From the NCBI RefSeq assembly GCF_025502585.1, contig NZ_CP106679.1:4410155-4474154 (forward strand): 64,000 bases of DNA, read 5' to 3'. The translations under genes were made by a program, and so were the position numbers. Within the stretch, counting starts at the first letter, position 1. Each line of letters begins with the position of its first letter. This document shows, piece after piece, positions 1-11,329 of the stretch. A model generated the notes under the pieces. That model ran no database searches, had not been told where the DNA came from, and saw nothing but the letters and a program-made list of their open reading frames with translations. Source of the DNA: Reichenbachiella agarivorans. Its GTDB lineage: Bacteria > Bacteroidota > Bacteroidia > Cytophagales > Cyclobacteriaceae.

Positions 1-26
1 TTAGACGCTAGACCTAGACTTTAGAA

Positions 27-1361
27 TCAAATAGATCTGTCGGTATCGAACTGCTCTAGGTAGTCTGCTACACGCCTCACAAACATGCCGCCCAAAGCAC
101 CGTCTACCACCCTGTGATCATAGGAGTGTGACAAGAACATCTTGTGTCGAATACCTATAAAATCTCCCTGTGGTGTCTCTATCACTGCTGGCTTTTTGAC
201 TATCGTACCAAGCGCCAAAATGCCTACCTGTGGCTGAACCAATATCGGTGTCCCCATGACATTGCCAAAAGAACCGACATTGGAAATCGTATAAGTACCC
301 TCACTCAAATCATCAGGTGTCAATTTGTTATCTCTTCCTCTTTTGGCAAGATCATTGACCGCAAATGACAATTCCTTCAACCCTTGTCTATCAGCATTTT
401 TGATTACTGGCACGATCAGATTACCTGATGGCAATGCAACAGCCATCCCAATATTGATATTACCCTTTTTGATGATTTTGCTCCCTTCTACTTGCACATT
501 GATCATCGGATAGTCCCTAATCGCATTGGCTACTGCCTCTATAAATATCGGCGTAAACGTCAATGCCTGACCATGTTCTTGCATGAAGGATTTCTTGTAC
601 TTGTTTCTCCAATTGACCAGCTCTGTCACGTCGGCCTCTACAAAGGAAGTAACATGTGGTGCTGTTTGCACCGACGATAACATGCGCTGGGCAATCATTT
701 TGCGCATTCGATCCATTTCGATGATCTCATCCTCTCCTGTGAAAATCGCCGGAGCAGGCTGTATTGATTTCGATTTTGATTTCGAACTAGCCTTTGACCC
801 TATGCCAGGTTCATCTACATAGTTCTTAGGTCTTTTCGATCTCACCAATGCCAAAATATCCTTCTTGGTTACGCGACCATCATGGCCTGTACCTGTCAAT
901 CCATCCAATTCTTTCATGCTAATTCCCTCCTCTCGCACAATTGTCATCACCAATGGAGAATAAAATCTACCAGACTCAGACTTTTGCACAGCAGGTTTTG
1001 CTTTGCTCGCAACAGTCGCAGAATGCGAAGACATGGCCTCTGTCAATATAGCCTCTGCTTCCTCTACTGCTACTTTTACTTCATGTTTTGCTGTTTCTTT
1101 CTTTTCACTGATTTGGGCATCGTCTACCTCTATGATGGCGATGGGTTTACCTACCTCTACTACATCTCCTTCATTGGCCAAAATTTCTTGTAGTACACCT
1201 GAATAAGTAGAAGGTACTTCGGTATCTACCTTGTCAGTAGCGACTTCTAGTACAGATTCGTCTTGCTCGATAGTTTCTCCTACTTTTTTGAGCCATGAGA
1301 GGATGGTTCCTTCCATGATACTTTCGCCCATTTTGGGCATCACCATTTCTACTTGAGCCAT
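27..1361 (-). CDS. 2-oxo acid dehydrogenase E2 component (dihydrolipoyl acyltransferase)
   Basis: The 444-aa protein has the full E2 layout. An N-terminal lipoyl domain (residues 1-80) carries the lipoylated lysine at about K44 in ATDKVDTEVPS. A charged, Ala/Ser/Lys-rich linker follows, then a peripheral-subunit-binding domain (about 130-175, with GHDGRVTKKDIL). The C-terminal acyltransferase core ends in the catalytic SHSYDHRVVDG motif. E2 moves acyl groups from lipoamide to CoA in a cytoplasmic complex with E1 and E3. No E1 or E3 gene is in view. A single lipoyl domain and this linker suit a branched-chain 2-oxoacid or pyruvate complex; sequence alone does not choose between them. Confidence 0.93.
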   Translation of the reverse strand: MAQVEMVMPKMGESIMEGTILSWLKKVGETIEQDESVLEVATDKVDTEVPSTYSGVLQEILANEGDVVEVGKPIAIIEVDDAQISEKKETAKHEVKVAVEEAEAILTEAMSSHSATVASKAKPAVQKSESGRFYSPLVMTIVREEGISMKELDGLTGTGHDGRVTKKDILALVRSKRPKNYVDEPGIGSKASSKSKSKSIQPAPAIFTGEDEIIEMDRMRKMIAQRMLSSVQTAPHVTSFVEADVTELVNWRNKYKKSFMQEHGQALTFTPIFIEAVANAIRDYPMINVQVEGSKIIKKGNINIGMAVALPSGNLIVPVIKNADRQGLKELSFAVNDLAKRGRDNKLTPDDLSEGTYTISNVGSFGNVMGTPILVQPQVGILALGTIVKKPAVIETPQGDFIGIRHKMFLSHSYDHRVVDGALGGMFVRRVADYLEQFDTDRSI

Positions 1362-1421
1362 ATCAGTGTGAATTCTTATTTTTGGGAATATGCCGCAATA
1401 TAGGCGATTAATGACTAAAAA

Positions 1422-2672
1422 TCATGCCTCGTTCAAGGTTTGACGGATGAAGTCTAAGGCCTTGACGGTACTGTATTCAATATTGAGTAGTCTGGTTCCT
1501 GGTGACTGAATTTTTTGAGTTTTCAGCTTCCCACCAAATGAAATTGCCATCCAAACCGTACCTACAGGTTTTTCTTCTGTGCCGCCATCCGGTCCAGCGA
1601 TACCTGTGGTAGAAATTCCTATGTCGACTTTCATTTTTTTTCTGATTCCCTCAGCCATTTCTTTGGCTGTTTCCTCGCTCACTGCCCCATGTTTTTCGAG
1701 TGTTTTGGCAGAGACACCAAGTTCCCTTTCTTTGATCGAATTGTGATAAGCAATGACAGACCCGTAGTAATACTCCGAACTACCTGGTACCGATGTAAGC
1801 TTGTGCGAAAGATAGCCTCCCGTACAGCTTTCGGCCGTTGCAATCGTCAAATTCTTTTGTTTGAGTAGTTCACCAATCGCATCTTCTATCTCCAAATCAC
1901 CAAAACCATAGACATACTGCTGTATCTGTGGCAACAAATTGGATATCTGCGCATTCATCTCCAGTTCTAGGAGTTCACGGTCGTCTGATATACCAGTCAA
2001 CCTCAATTTTACCTGACTCCTCCCTGGCAGGTATGCCAATGCCAAATGAGCTGGCAATGCATCCTCCCACCGTGCGATTTCCTCTGCCAACCACGACTCA
2101 CCAATCCCTATCGTTCTGATGACTTTGTGGATTATAATTGGGAGTTGAAATCGCTTCTTGATCTTTGGCAAAATACTTTTGGTCATCATGGCCTTCATCT
2201 CGAAAGGCACCCCTGGCATAGAGACCACTACTTTTCGGTCTATGTCAAACCACATCCCAGGTGCTGTCCCACAATCATTGGTGATTTTGGTAGAACCTTT
2301 GGGCAGAAATGCTTGTTGCCTATTGATCTCTGTCAAAGGCTTTCCAAACTTCTTAAATATCGACTCCACATCTTCCAGTGCACTGATATTGAGTTCCAAA
2401 GGCATCTCAAAATAATCCGACAAGGCTTTTTTGGTCAAGTCGTCTTTGGTTGGACCTAGCCCACCCGTCACAAAAACAAGCTGCACTTTTCCCAAGGATT
2501 CATCCACTGCTTCTCTGATGATCTCAGATTGGTCTGAGATCGAATACTTTCGCCTTACTTTGACTCCAATATCATCGAGTTGCTGGCTGATCCATTGAGA
2601 ATTGGTGTCCAATATTTGACCATAAAGAATCTCATCACCTATCGTGATGATGTCTGCAAAAACTTCTTTCAT
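1422..2672 (-). CDS. cinA: CinA family protein (competence/damage-inducible; NMN deamidase domain)
   Basis: At 416 aa this has the usual CinA length. The N-terminal MoCF-like domain starts at ADIITIGDEILYGQ and contains FVTGGLGPTKDD. The C-terminal CinA domain (about residues 260-415) has TAESCTGG, the active-site signature of the PncC family, and STTGIAGPDGGTEEKPVGTV. Members hydrolyse ADP-ribose (N-terminal part) and deamidate nicotinamide mononucleotide (C-terminal part), recycling NAD by-products in the cytoplasm. It lies 60 bp upstream of the E2 gene on the same strand, so the two may be co-transcribed. The start is the ATG at 2672, directly before the conserved first beta strand. Confidence 0.93.
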   Translation of the reverse strand: MKEVFADIITIGDEILYGQILDTNSQWISQQLDDIGVKVRRKYSISDQSEIIREAVDESLGKVQLVFVTGGLGPTKDDLTKKALSDYFEMPLELNISALEDVESIFKKFGKPLTEINRQQAFLPKGSTKITNDCGTAPGMWFDIDRKVVVSMPGVPFEMKAMMTKSILPKIKKRFQLPIIIHKVIRTIGIGESWLAEEIARWEDALPAHLALAYLPGRSQVKLRLTGISDDRELLELEMNAQISNLLPQIQQYVYGFGDLEIEDAIGELLKQKNLTIATAESCTGGYLSHKLTSVPGSSEYYYGSVIAYHNSIKERELGVSAKTLEKHGAVSEETAKEMAEGIRKKMKVDIGISTTGIAGPDGGTEEKPVGTVWMAISFGGKLKTQKIQSPGTRLLNIEYSTVKALDFIRQTLNEA

Positions 2673-2866
2673 TGATGTACTGCGTTGAATAAAGATGGAC
2701 AGGCGTTCAAATTCATGTGTACCTTATATACTGCAAGGTGTAAATTAGGTTCAAAATTGGGATGAATAAAAAACAATCTAATGTTCACTGCAATTTATTT
2801 TAATGAGTAAATTAATCGGGAAGGACTTTACATTCATGGATCATATGCCGTACCTTAGGAAATAGT

Positions 2867-3220
2867 ATGAAAGGAATGAAAATTTGTTACATCCTAATCG
2901 TCACTCTCTTGGCATCTGCCTGCCACCCAAAGAAAAGCAATGGCGAAAAAACTCCTGAAGAAATCAGTCAGGAAAAGTTCGACGGCAACTACAAGGTCGG
3001 CGACTCATATGCCATCGTTTATCCCATGCACCATGCCTTCGAAGTAGAAATCCAATTTTTCGCTACACCTGTGATATTCTACTTTGATTCACTGGCTAGC
3101 AGTGGCGATTTTGTATATACGTCAGACGATCAATCCATGTCATTTACCATGGAGAAAGACCATCGCACTGGCACTTTCTTTGAAATCAATGAACCTCCTC
3201 TCAAGGTCGTCAAAGAATAA
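2867..3220 (+). CDS. small hypothetical lipoprotein
   Basis: A 117-aa protein (or 114 aa from the ATG at 2876) begins with a short hydrophobic segment ending in the lipobox LASAC, so it is predicted to be acylated by signal peptidase II and anchored in an outer or inner membrane. The mature part is charged at first (KKSNGEKTPEEIS) and then beta-rich; no family was recognised. It stands alone between divergent cinA and the next small exported protein, 64 bp upstream of that ORF's first ATG. A TACCTTAG hexamer-like element at about 2851 resembles a Bacteroidetes -7 box but is imperfect. Confidence 0.72.
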   Translation: MKGMKICYILIVTLLASACHPKKSNGEKTPEEISQEKFDGNYKVGDSYAIVYPMHHAFEVEIQFFATPVIFYFDSLASSGDFVYTSDDQSMSFTMEKDHRTGTFFEINEPPLKVVKE

Positions 3221-3311
3221 AAACCAACTATTTCCTTCAAATTATCATTATGCCTCTGCATCAACTGAGTAGTTATGACTAATATTGAAGTTTCAAAAAA
3301 ACAATCACCAT

Positions 3312-3959
3312 ATGCGTAAGCAATTTTTACTTACTTGTTTTATTTCCATCTTCCTATTCCAAGGTTCTTTTGCCAACACACCGCTTGACAAAAAAACCAA
3401 AGAAGACAACGAGCCAAAGATTGAAAGGTTGTTGATCATCGTCTTGGTGAGAAACGTCGAAAACAGAAAGACACTAGAAGAAGAGCTTTCTTTTGATTTT
3501 TCGGATAAGGGCGTCCATACTGTCTTGAGTTACAACACGCGCTTGGCTGGACTCGAACATGTCAGAGAGGAAGATGTGTTGGCTACATGTAAGAAAAACA
3601 ATGCAGATGGCGTACTACTGGTCAAGCTAATCGATGTAGAAGAGCAAAATGCCTACTCATACAACCAACGGTCACAATATACTGGCGCAGGCACTCCTTC
3701 GTACAACAGCAGTGGTGTGGTGATCAACAACACGGGCGTATATGCATGGGGAGATTATGCCTATGGCAACTACTTTGACGCGGTGAGTTCTAACATCATC
3801 GAGATCAAATCCGATCTATATCACACGGGAGAAAAGAAGATCATTTTCACCAACACCTCCAAAATGAGAGTCGGAGAAATCGAAGAAGCCATTGGGAAGT
3901 TCTCCAAAAAACTAAGCAAGCAAATTGTGAAATCTAAAAAAATAGAGACTTACAAGTAA
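3312..3959 (+). CDS. secreted hypothetical protein, about 215 aa
   Basis: The reading frame is open from 3285, but the ATG at 3312 starts a normal signal peptide (MRKQFLLTCFISIFLFQGSF, cleavage after about residue 22), so that start is preferred. After a charged stretch (about residues 25-38) the mature protein reads RLLIIVLVRNVENRKTLEEE and then ADGVLLVKLIDVEEQN. This is the alpha/beta pattern of small periplasmic proteins that combine a stress-like fold with a Tyr/Gly/Asn-rich insert (about residues 108-150). No family was assigned. The stop lies 2 bp before the end of the convergent FadH-like gene. Confidence 0.75.
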   Translation: MRKQFLLTCFISIFLFQGSFANTPLDKKTKEDNEPKIERLLIIVLVRNVENRKTLEEELSFDFSDKGVHTVLSYNTRLAGLEHVREEDVLATCKKNNADGVLLVKLIDVEEQNAYSYNQRSQYTGAGTPSYNSSGVVINNTGVYAWGDYAYGNYFDAVSSNIIEIKSDLYHTGEKKIIFTNTSKMRVGEIEEAIGKFSKKLSKQIVKSKKIETYK

Positions 3960-3961
3960 CA

Positions 3962-6001
<2,040 letters not shown>

Positions 6002-6410
6002 TCAAATGTTGTTACCCTAAGTTTAGTTGATTTTGGGATCAGACGCAAAACATTAAATCACCATGGAAAGAAAAGCCGTCGTTGCGATCACCATTAATGA
6101 TAGGTCATGTTAGTGGCTTTCTATTAAGCCTTCATCAATTTTCTTCCAGAGTTCTGAGTTTCTATCTAAAAAGATTGCATTATGAAAGAGGTGTACGTCC
6201 TTAATCGGCAGCTTTTCTAAAAGCAAAATAAGAGGTTCTTCATTTCATTCACTTCTAGTACAACTATGTGCTTAAAAGTGTCTGTAGTTTATAAATTGTG
6301 TCCAAGAATAAGCCTTTCTCCCCAATTAAGTAACAACACACTACCCATAAACCTCTCTATGAACGAAAAATACCCAGACCTAGGGAGATGATGTCGAGGC
6401 ATTCACCTCT

Positions 6411-6441
6411 AACCTATCAGGTTTTAAAAACCTGATAGGTT
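6411..6441. repeat. perfect 15-bp inverted repeat (palindromic repeat)
   Basis: Arms 6411-6425 (AACCTATCAGGTTTT) and 6427-6441 are exact reverse complements with a one-base loop. The arm resembles a CCTG(A/T)(C/T)AGG-type palindrome that I recall as widespread between Bacteroidetes genes. It may act as a bidirectional terminator or be a REP-like dispersed element. Confidence 0.8.
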
Positions 6442-6605
6442 TCGTCAATAGAAACAATCTCCCCTTGCTCCCTCGCTAACCTACCTTTTGGTTTCGATCA
6501 GAATAGCTTCTCTCAGCACTGAGTTAACGTTACTTTGACCTCTTTGTGACTTGACTTTGTCATCCCGATAAGCAACCATCACCTTGGGGATACTTAACTT
6601 TAACT

Positions 6606-6647
6606 AAAAAGATATAAGTCTTTTTTAAATAAGATATATATCTTTTT
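6606..6647. repeat. 11-bp inverted repeat
   Basis: AAAAAGATATA at 6606-6616 pairs with TATATCTTTTT at 6637-6647 across a 20-nt loop. The same arm sequence recurs in the longer hairpin at 6651-6690, so the block carries four copies of this A/T-rich motif in alternating orientation. Confidence 0.75.
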
Positions 6648-6650
6648 AAG

Positions 6651-6690
6651 AAACCTTATATATCTTTTTCTAAAAAGATATATAAGGTTT
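6651..6690. repeat. perfect 19-bp inverted repeat with 2-nt loop
   Basis: AAACCTTATATATCTTTTT (6651-6669) and its exact reverse complement (6672-6690) are separated by CT. This is a near-perfect cruciform or hairpin; it lacks the GC-rich stem of an ordinary terminator. Confidence 0.85.
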
Positions 6691-6924
6691 TGGTCAATCA
6701 TACGGTAAGTCGAGGCTATTGTACCGCAAGTAGTTGGCTACTTGTGCTTTTGCTTTTCTTCGATGTGACTAAGAAAAGAGATGGGGTAACCTTACCAGAT
6801 CAAGACGAAAGCTTACTATCTACTATATAGGGGCAATACTGACATTTATTTAGGACTTAGGTTTGGGAAAAGTCTAAAGATTATCATTAAGGTCTATCAT
6901 TGGACTCTTAGCTATCTACTTGTC

Positions 6925-8088
6925 TTATATCTTCAAACTAATCTTAGCTCGATAAAGTAAAGCCGTGATTTGGATAATCAACACCGAAAACAGCAGCGAT
7001 TTGAGTAATCCCAATGCACCAGTCGTCAGTACATCAGGCAAATCAAAGCCCACCAAAGTCAAAATCGGATAGACAAAATACGGAATCAAGTAGCAAGTCA
7101 ATGTGCTGTATCCCGCAGCAGCGATGGGTTGAGCCCATTTTGTAATTCCTTTCAGGTCTGTCAACACATAGAGCAGGACAAAAACTACAGTACTGATACC
7201 CGCACATATAGCAGTCCACGAAGGAGTCGCCCTGATTTTGGATATCCCCCACTCAGGTCTGGTCAACAAGCCAAAAATAATCAATACACAGGCCAGACTA
7301 ATCAAAACTGGCAGCACCAATTTCACCTGCTCTCTGGCGACCAACTTGCTGTAGATAACGGTAACCAACACACCCATCATCACACTGGCATGATTGGAGG
7401 CACTCACGACGATATTGAAATCCAACACTCCCCAATGCATGAATTCATTGACGTTGAGTAGTACCAAGACTACGGCAGTCAAGGCTATCCACTCCCATTG
7501 ATCTCCGATCAACAAATAGGTAGTCGCACAGACCAAATATGCCCAACCAATCAACCCCAAAATCCCCCACCAATGGATCAACATCCAATCACCAGAGGCA
7601 CTTTGGTAGATATAGGCCAAGAAGATCAATATAGCCCAACCCACGATCTTGAGGGTGTAAGCAGGGATCACTTTGAATACTTTGGGTTCTTTGTAATTGT
7701 TCCATATCAGGACGAAAGCCAAGGCCATCAATATCTGCCAATACGACTTACTGATTGGCATCTGATCTCCGTCGATACTCTCCATATTGACCATGTACAA
7801 GCCCATGACGACCATCGCAAAAGTTCTGCTCAAGACGTGAAGCATGATTTGAGCTTTGGATTCTCCCTTCTTCATTCTGGCCTTGAGTGCATGTGGGATA
7901 GACAAACCTACGATGAACAAAAAAGCAGGAAAGACCACATCGGCAAGCCCCATCCCATCCTCCGCAGCTGCGGTATGCTCCAACCAATCGGGAATACCTG
8001 TCAACGACCAAAGATCGTTGACAAAAATCATAAGCATCATGGTCAATGCTCTGATGATGTCTATGGATGCTAGCCTGTCATTTGTCAT
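6925..8088 (-). CDS. DUF5009 / HGSNAT-like membrane acyltransferase
   Basis: A polytopic inner-membrane protein of about 387 aa with roughly 10-11 hydrophobic segments. The N-terminus RLASIDIIRALTMMLMIFVN and FPAFLFIVGLSIPHALKAR are typical of the DUF5009 family, related to heparan-alpha-glucosaminide N-acetyltransferase. Members are thought to pass acetyl groups across the membrane to amino sugars. An in-frame ATG exists at 8106, but the ATG at 8088 begins exactly at MTNDRLASID, where family members start. That start overlaps the end of the upstream GH20-like gene by 11 bp, indicating translational coupling and a joint role in handling N-acetylglucosamine-containing glycans. Confidence 0.85.
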   Translation of the reverse strand: MTNDRLASIDIIRALTMMLMIFVNDLWSLTGIPDWLEHTAAAEDGMGLADVVFPAFLFIVGLSIPHALKARMKKGESKAQIMLHVLSRTFAMVVMGLYMVNMESIDGDQMPISKSYWQILMALAFVLIWNNYKEPKVFKVIPAYTLKIVGWAILIFLAYIYQSASGDWMLIHWWGILGLIGWAYLVCATTYLLIGDQWEWIALTAVVLVLLNVNEFMHWGVLDFNIVVSASNHASVMMGVLVTVIYSKLVAREQVKLVLPVLISLACVLIIFGLLTRPEWGISKIRATPSWTAICAGISTVVFVLLYVLTDLKGITKWAQPIAAAGYSTLTCYLIPYFVYPILTLVGFDLPDVLTTGALGLLKSLLFSVLIIQITALLYRAKISLKI

Positions 8089-9169
8089 GCGTACGAATAT
8101 AATCAATCATCGCACGAAAACTCTCTGCCTGAGCCAAACTAGATACATTGTCACTCTTGCCATGGTAGGCATCTATGAATTGTCCCGTATTGCTCCAAAT
8201 CGTCTGCATGCTCCCTAGATACTTTGGGCGCATCGTTTTGTTGCTATTCACTCGGAATGAATCAATCATTTTCATCTCTGCAATACTCACATCTGCTTTG
8301 TTCCAAAAGCAAATAATGACCTGCAATCCTTTGCTAGCAAATATCGCTGGTGTGGGCTCTGCTACATCGTAGTGCCAATCACAGATCACGACATCTCGCG
8401 GAATCATATCTATCGCAGGCTCCGTACCATTGATACTGGCCTCCCACATTCCCAAGCCACTCACCTTTCCTTCCAACAATCTATCGCCCCATATCCATAA
8501 TTCTTGACCATTGGCGGCCAGGTGATTGCGAATCAGCGTGACTTCATTGGCATAGAGCTCTGCTTTGTTTTGGCCAGTACAGCGTGGGCATTTTTCATCT
8601 CCTATATAAAACACCTCATCCATCCCTGCATGAAAGGCCTTTGCCTCAAAGACTTCCATGATCTCATCGACCATAGCAAAAACTACATCGTGAACCTCTG
8701 GGTGCAGTGGGCAGTAGCTCTTGCAATACAAACTATCCGCATTGGGCCAAACGTACTCTTCTGGCATCTGGACGTGGGGTGTTTCGTCAAATTGAGGAAA
8801 CTCCTTGAGCAGGTTTTCCACCTTACCAGCCCAAGACTGATGTCCAAGCAGGTTAATTTGTGGAATCAATTCAATGCCCTGTGACTTGGCTGTCTTGACG
8901 AGGCGCTTCACCTGCTTTTTGGACAGTGCCACCTCATTGCGCAGCTGAGGATATGACTGGTATTGATAATTGTAATCGACTCTTAGAATGAGTGTATTGA
9001 TGCCATTGGGACCGAGTTCGTCTTCCATAAATTGAATAAACTGATCCAAGCCGCTGGGTTGTGGAGCGGCTATACTTAATCCATAAATGGATTTGACTAT
9101 AGTAGAATCTTGAGCATAGGCTAGATGGCTCAAAGCAAATATCATGAGGAAGAATAAACATTTTTTCAT
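8078..9169 (-). CDS. GH20-like beta-N-acetylhexosaminidase-family protein, exported
   Basis: From the ATG at 9169 the protein is 363 aa with a signal peptide (MKKCLFFLMIFALSHLAYAQ, then DSTIV). An upstream ATG at 9226 would add 19 residues that spoil the signal peptide. The body is a single TIM barrel: GINTLILRVDYNYQYQSYPQ, GIELIPQINLLGHQSW, then FHAGMDEVFYIGD, whose adjacent Asp-Glu matches the catalytic pair of family 20 glycosidases. The non-catalytic N-terminal domain of classical GH20 enzymes is missing and the barrel is short, so it could also be a catalytic-domain-only relative with another glycan substrate. It overlaps the DUF5009 gene. Confidence 0.8.
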   Translation of the reverse strand: MKKCLFFLMIFALSHLAYAQDSTIVKSIYGLSIAAPQPSGLDQFIQFMEDELGPNGINTLILRVDYNYQYQSYPQLRNEVALSKKQVKRLVKTAKSQGIELIPQINLLGHQSWAGKVENLLKEFPQFDETPHVQMPEEYVWPNADSLYCKSYCPLHPEVHDVVFAMVDEIMEVFEAKAFHAGMDEVFYIGDEKCPRCTGQNKAELYANEVTLIRNHLAANGQELWIWGDRLLEGKVSGLGMWEASINGTEPAIDMIPRDVVICDWHYDVAEPTPAIFASKGLQVIICFWNKADVSIAEMKMIDSFRVNSNKTMRPKYLGSMQTIWSNTGQFIDAYHGKSDNVSSLAQAESFRAMIDYIRTHDK

Positions 9170-9365
9170 GAGACTAAATGTAGACGATCTGACCGATTTC
9201 ATCATCAAATAATCGCTAAACGTCAAGTTTTAATCGCTGTATGATCTATTTGGATTCTAAATATTTTTGACTCAATGCTATTGACCATCCATCTTCTCCC
9301 TGATTCTGATCATGAAACTAAATTCGTCAACTGGCGTAATCACTTGTTGAAAAAACCAAATCCTG

Positions 9366-9737
9366 ATGAAACTCAATACATCCATGCCTAAATCCCTGCT
9401 TCCATTCTATGAGAGAGAACTAACACAGTATAAGCAGTCATTCCAAAACGGTGCTCTTCATCGCGCTTGGACTCATCTAGAACGAGCCCACGTCATAGGT
9501 CAAAAATATCCTTACGCACACAGCTATGTACACTGGGAGATGTTAAAATTCGGATTCAAAATCAAGAGTGTCAAAGAGATACTAGGACAAATCCCAAGAC
9601 TATTGGTTGGAGGCATAAAATCCTTTGTGGGCAAAGTTCCAGTGGGCAATACGGGCGGATCAAATGTGCCGCCCATGAAATCACTCCCAATCTCACCAGA
9701 GATACAGGAGATATTCGTTCAAGCTGGTTTGGCTTAG
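9366..9737 (+). CDS. DUF3703 family protein
   Basis: A 123-aa soluble protein (117 aa from the second ATG at 9384). It contains a helical segment, LHRAWTHLERAHVIGQKYP, followed by HSYVHWEMLKFGFK and the Gly/Pro-rich PVGNTGGSNVPPMKSLPIS, the signature layout of DUF3703. No enzymatic function is established for this family. There is no signal peptide. It is a single gene between the GH20-like gene (divergent) and map, followed by a strong hairpin at 9747-9776. Confidence 0.82.
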   Translation: MKLNTSMPKSLLPFYERELTQYKQSFQNGALHRAWTHLERAHVIGQKYPYAHSYVHWEMLKFGFKIKSVKEILGQIPRLLVGGIKSFVGKVPVGNTGGSNVPPMKSLPISPEIQEIFVQAGLA

Positions 9738-9746
9738 GTAATTCCA

Positions 9747-9776
9747 CCGAATTGCATTCAAGATTATGCAATTCGG
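9747..9776 (+). terminator. hairpin after the DUF3703 gene
   Basis: CCGAATTGCAT (9747-9757) and ATGCAATTCGG (9766-9776) form an exact 11-bp stem with an 8-nt loop, 10 bp after the stop codon. There is no T-run, so termination is likely but not certain. Confidence 0.55.
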
Positions 9777-9860
9777 CAAATCATTGAGACATGTTCTCCC
9801 ATATTTCTGCGCTTATTATTAACTTAGAGTTTTCTATCTGAGTTGAACAATCTTATTATT

Positions 9861-10625
9861 ATGTCTATCACCACAGAAGCAGAAATGAATGGAATGCGAC
9901 GGGTCAGTCAGGTCGTAGCTCTCACCCTCAAAAAAATGAGAAATCATGCCGCCCCAGGCATGTCAACCAAAGAACTTGATGAATATGGTAGTCAGATTCT
10001 GAAAGAACATGGCGCCAAATCTGCTCCTTACGAAACTTATGGCTTCCCTGGGTGGACCTGCATCAGTGTCAACAAAGAAGCCGCACACGGCATCCCCTCC
10101 AATCAAAAAATACTGAAAGAAGGTGACCTCATCAATATAGACGTGTCAGCAGAGCTGGATGGGTATTGGGCAGACAATGGAGGGTCATTCGTCTTGGGCA
10201 GAGACATTCATGGTTATCAACCCTTGGTGGATGCGTCCAAAAAAATCCTATTCAATGCCATCAACCGTATAAAAGATGGAGCCAAAATTTCCGAAATTGG
10301 TAGGCACATCGAATTAGAGGCTAACAAACACGGATTCAAAGTCATCAAAAACCTGGCTGGTCATGGAGTAGGCAAGAGTCTACACGAAAAACCAGAGAAC
10401 ATTCTCAACTACAGAGACAAAAACAACAAAGAGAAGTTTAGAAAAAATTCTGTTGTAGCCATAGAGACCTTCATCTCTACCAAGTCCAGCGAAGCAGTGG
10501 AACAACCGGATGGTTGGACATTGGTGGGCAACAGAGGTGGATTTGTCGCCCAGCACGAGCACACGATCATGGTGACCGAGAATCAACCCATCATACTCAC
10601 AGAATCCAACGATATTTGGAAATAG
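9861..10625 (+). CDS. map: type I methionine aminopeptidase
   Basis: A 254-aa cytoplasmic enzyme that removes the initiator methionine from new proteins. The pita-bread fold ligands are visible: His in NKEAAHGIPS, Asp in INIDVSAELDGYWADNGGSF, His in LAGHGVGKSLHE, Glu in VVAIETFIST and Glu/His in VAQHEHTIMV. The reading frame continues upstream to a TTG at 9843, but the ATG at 9861 (MSITTEAEMNGMRR) fits other type I enzymes. It has no zinc-finger extension. Genomes of this group often carry a second map beside the ribosomal protein cluster, so this free-standing copy may be a paralogue. Confidence 0.92.
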   Translation: MSITTEAEMNGMRRVSQVVALTLKKMRNHAAPGMSTKELDEYGSQILKEHGAKSAPYETYGFPGWTCISVNKEAAHGIPSNQKILKEGDLINIDVSAELDGYWADNGGSFVLGRDIHGYQPLVDASKKILFNAINRIKDGAKISEIGRHIELEANKHGFKVIKNLAGHGVGKSLHEKPENILNYRDKNNKEKFRKNSVVAIETFISTKSSEAVEQPDGWTLVGNRGGFVAQHEHTIMVTENQPIILTESNDIWK

Positions 10626-10859
10626 CTGCGCTAAACCAAACAACGCGGAATTGTATTGTCAATTCGGCTCGATCGCTATGATCCTGTCCTAATTATTGGG
10701 GTATGATCACCATCCTTTTTCTGATACCATTTGTTCTTGTTAAGTTCAGATGCGATTTCAGTTGTTGTCATGGGTTGCTCATGTTGCAATGAGAAGTTTT
10801 TCTATGGCTGCATGTAAGGTCATGATGCAAGTAGGATATGCACTATACAAGTAGTTTTT

Positions 10860-11321
10860 TTATTCTTTTTCTATTGTGAAGGATGCTGTCAAACCAACAC
10901 TAAAATTTCTAGGAAGCTTCTCTACTCCAAAAATGGCTCTTGAATGTTCACCTTTCTTTTCTAAGACTTTTACAAATAAGTCAGATGCCCCGTTCACAAC
11001 TTGGGGTGAATCATCCCAATTTTCGCCTGACTGGAAATAAGCATCAATATGATTCAATCCAACAATTTTCTCAAATCCAACCTTTTTGTCAATCTGAGCC
11101 AAAACATTCAAGGCACAAAGTTCCATTGCTTTATATCCATCATCAGTATTAAGAGCATCTCCTAAACGTCCTTGATAGAGATATTTTTCATTATGGATTG
11201 GAAACTGGATTGCTATATATGCGATACTCTCTCGAATATTTACTGAAACATAACTTCCTCCCGGACTTGATACATTGGGTAATTTATATCCGTATTTGTC
11301 TAAGTTCTCTTTAGGTGTCAT
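10860..11321 (-). CDS. RidA (YjgF/YER057c/UK114) family protein
   Basis: A 153-aa protein with the RidA-type fold pattern: GGSYVSVNIRESIAYIAIQF at the start, ALNVLAQIDKKVGFEKIVGL in the middle and HSRAIFGVEKLPRNFSVGLT at the end. The conserved Arg of that final strand matches the Arg that binds substrate carboxylates in imine deaminases. It belongs to the longer variant group with a degenerate N-terminus (about 150 aa versus 130 for classic RidA), so true enamine/imine deaminase activity is uncertain. The gene is AT-rich compared with its neighbours. A 28-codon ORF ends 8 bp upstream and is related to the one preceding the TIR gene at 31741, which suggests arrival as a mobile cassette. Confidence 0.8.
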   Translation of the reverse strand: MTPKENLDKYGYKLPNVSSPGGSYVSVNIRESIAYIAIQFPIHNEKYLYQGRLGDALNTDDGYKAMELCALNVLAQIDKKVGFEKIVGLNHIDAYFQSGENWDDSPQVVNGASDLFVKVLEKKGEHSRAIFGVEKLPRNFSVGLTASFTIEKE

Positions 11322-11329
11322 TGTCTCTT

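Noticed and set aside
7498..8073. 191-codon plus-strand ORF
   Set aside because: Antisense shadow of the DUF5009 gene.
10626..10862. Expected attC site after the RidA gene
   Set aside because: No box complementary to GTTGTGGGT and no long inverted repeat was found, so a full cassette claim for RidA is not supported beyond the shared upstream repeat.
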